From contig NZ_CANLVZ010000003.1 of NCBI RefSeq assembly GCF_947494755.1, forward strand, positions 1-64,000: DNA of 64,000 nt, in the 5' to 3' direction. The stretch comes from an uncultured Tateyamaria sp. Lineage in GTDB: Bacteria > Pseudomonadota > Alphaproteobacteria > Rhodobacterales > Rhodobacteraceae. Positions 62,731 through 64,000 of the stretch are shown one piece after another. How positions within the stretch are numbered: position 1 is the first letter of the stretch; each line of letters opens with the position of its first letter. Both the position numbers and the translations under genes were made by a program. Below the pieces are notes generated by a model that was not told the DNA's origin, ran no database searches, and was given only the letters and a program-made list of their open reading frames with translations.

Positions 62731-63849
62731 ATGAAAATCAGTGTTGAACGCGGTGTGCTGCTGAAAGCCGTCAGTCAGGCGCAGTCTGTGGTCGAGCGTC
62801 GCAATACCATTCCGATCCTTGCCAATGTTCTGATCGAGGCCGAAGGGTCCGACGTGACATTCCGCGCCACGGATCTGGACATCGAGGTCGTGGACAAGGC
62901 CCCGGCTCAGGTCGAGCGTGCCGGAGCCACAACGGTCGCTGCCACCACGTTGCATGAAATCGTGCGCAAACTGCCAGATGGCGCGCTGGTGACCCTGACC
63001 GCCGACAGCGCCGCTGGCCGTCTGGCGGTCGAAGCGGGCCGTTCCAACTTTTCCCTTGCGACGCTGCCCAAAGAAGACTTTCCCGTCATGGCTTCGTCCG
63101 AATACGCGTCGAACTTTTCCGTGCCTGCGCCCAAGCTGCGCCGCCTTTTCGACAAATCCAAATTCGCCATATCTACCGAAGAGACCCGGTATTATCTGAA
63201 TGGCGTCTACATGCATATCGCCGATGGGGATGACGGCAAGGTGCTGCGCTGCGTAGCCACGGACGGACACCGGCTGGCCCGTATCGACAGCGAGTTGCCC
63301 GACAACGCAGGCGACATGCCCGGCGTGATCGTGCCCCGCAAGACGGTGGGCGAGTTGCGCAAGCTGCTGGACGATGACGACATGCAGATTGCCGTGTCGG
63401 TGTCTGAAACCAAGGTGCGCTTCGCCACGCCGGACATCACGCTGACCTCGAAGGTCATTGATGGCACCTTCCCCGACTACACCCGCGTGATCCCGGTCGG
63501 GAACACCCGCAAGATGGAAGTCGATGCGTCCGATTTCGCCAAGGCCGTGGACCGCGTCGCCACCGTATCATCCGAGCGCTCGCGGGCGGTGAAACTGCAA
63601 CTGGATGAGGATCGTCTGATCTTGTCCGTCAACGCCCCAGATTCCGGGGCAGCTGAGGAAGAACTGGCTGTTGCGTACGGTGACGAGCGGCTCGAGATCG
63701 GGTTCAACGCGAAATACCTTCTTGAGATTGCGTCCCAGGTGGACCGTGAGAACGCCGTGTTCATGTTCAACTCCTCCGGTGATCCGACCCTGATGCGTGA
63801 AGGCACGGATCAGTCGGCGGTCTATGTCGTGATGCCGATGCGCGTTTGA
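62731..63849 (+). CDS. dnaN: DNA polymerase III beta subunit (sliding clamp)
   Basis: A 372-aa clamp protein. MKISVERGVLLKAVSQAQSV at the start and the C-terminal VYVVMPMRV are family features; the three clamp domains each span about 120 residues (for example, ATDGHRLARIDSELP in the second). It forms a dimeric ring around DNA. The start at 62731 follows a GGGAG ribosome site; the open frame runs 11 codons upstream. A toxin-like gene starts right after its stop rather than recF. Confidence 0.96.
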   Translation: MKISVERGVLLKAVSQAQSVVERRNTIPILANVLIEAEGSDVTFRATDLDIEVVDKAPAQVERAGATTVAATTLHEIVRKLPDGALVTLTADSAAGRLAVEAGRSNFSLATLPKEDFPVMASSEYASNFSVPAPKLRRLFDKSKFAISTEETRYYLNGVYMHIADGDDGKVLRCVATDGHRLARIDSELPDNAGDMPGVIVPRKTVGELRKLLDDDDMQIAVSVSETKVRFATPDITLTSKVIDGTFPDYTRVIPVGNTRKMEVDASDFAKAVDRVATVSSERSRAVKLQLDEDRLILSVNAPDSGAAEEELAVAYGDERLEIGFNAKYLLEIASQVDRENAVFMFNSSGDPTLMREGTDQSAVYVVMPMRV

Positions 63850-63853
63850 TGTC

Positions 63854-64000
63854 TTGGCGCTCCAGTTCCATCCTCGGCAAGGCACTATAGTCCTCGCCAG
63901 GTTCGACCATGCGTTCAAAGAACCTGAAATGGTGAAGACGCGCCTTGCCGTTGTGGTATCCAAAGATATGCAAGCACGCAGAGGCTTGTGCACAATTGTC
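63854..64000 (+). CDS. PemK/MazF-like toxin, N-terminal part (cut by window end)
   Basis: This frame, open from the TTG at 63854 to the end of the window, encodes at least 49 residues. They include LQFHPRQGTIVLARFDHAF, then KEPEMVKTRLAVVVSKDM and RRGLCTIV. The order HPRxGxI, FxxxFKxPEMVKxRxAVVVS and LCTIV is that of PemK/MazF-type mRNA-cleaving toxins. It starts five bases after the dnaN stop. The start codon is uncertain because no strong ribosome site is seen, and the rest of the gene and any antitoxin are outside the window. Confidence 0.65.
   Translation, partial: MALQFHPRQGTIVLARFDHAFKEPEMVKTRLAVVVSKDMQARRGLCTIV

Noticed and set aside
63850-64000. The start of recF after dnaN
   Set aside because: The frame after dnaN reads as a PemK/MazF pattern (KEPEMVKTR, AVVVS, LCTIV) and lacks the RecF N-terminal Walker region.

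Overview
The window looks like chromosomal DNA of a Roseobacter-group alphaproteobacterium (Rhodobacteraceae). The evidence is gene content and order: FlbT/FlaF next to a flagellin, an rpsT-dnaA-dnaN replication locus, serB next to a serC-serA pair, two polyamine-type ABC transporters, and Hint-domain surface proteins of the type common in marine Rhodobacterales. No rRNA, tRNA or CRISPR array was recognised.

Layout. 0.1-6.1 kb is the edge of a flagellar cluster (DUF1217, FlbT, FlaF, flagellin, FlgN-like chaperone, rod-binding protein, FliK, FlgD). 6.1-18.4 kb holds two polyamine-type ABC transporters, one with a PuuB-like FAD oxidase in its operon, on either side of an omega-aminotransferase; together they suggest uptake and catabolism of putrescine or spermidine. 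18.4-25 kb carries housekeeping genes (lytic transglycosylase, WYL regulator, RNase R, a DUF2064/TIGR04282 protein, a GNAT enzyme, dapE). 25.2-27.9 kb carries two overlapping Hint-domain genes with a perfect CtrA-type site upstream. 27.9-35 kb carries dapD, a LOG-family enzyme, rlmN, an AhpD-like protein, an IalB-like protein, an asparaginase and serB.

35.1-48.3 kb is the accessory part and the main discovery of the window. It is an apparent integrative and mobilizable element of about 13.2 kb. It is bounded by a 39-bp direct repeat (37/39 identical) that lies in the leader of serC. At the left end are a tyrosine integrase, two small HTH proteins (excisionase-like) and a divergent XRE repressor. 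At the right end is a ColE1-type mobilization module: an HTH protein, MobC and a MobA relaxase, with a membrane-anchored MobB-like gene fully nested in mobA in another frame. Cargo is a glutamate symporter, an RND efflux pump with adaptor, a K+-channel-like protein and a DUF4143 ATPase. Insertion separated serB from serC and replaced everything upstream of the serC leader hairpins with element DNA.

48.3-64 kb is core again: serC-serA, a metallophosphatase, tdh-kbl (threonine to glycine) with an XRE-cupin regulator, a thiolase, ubiB-ubiE, mutM, an enoyl-CoA hydratase, rpsT, dnaA and dnaN. The last 147 bases encode the start of a PemK/MazF-like toxin where recF would usually be expected. Several families of short intergenic hairpins recur through the window.
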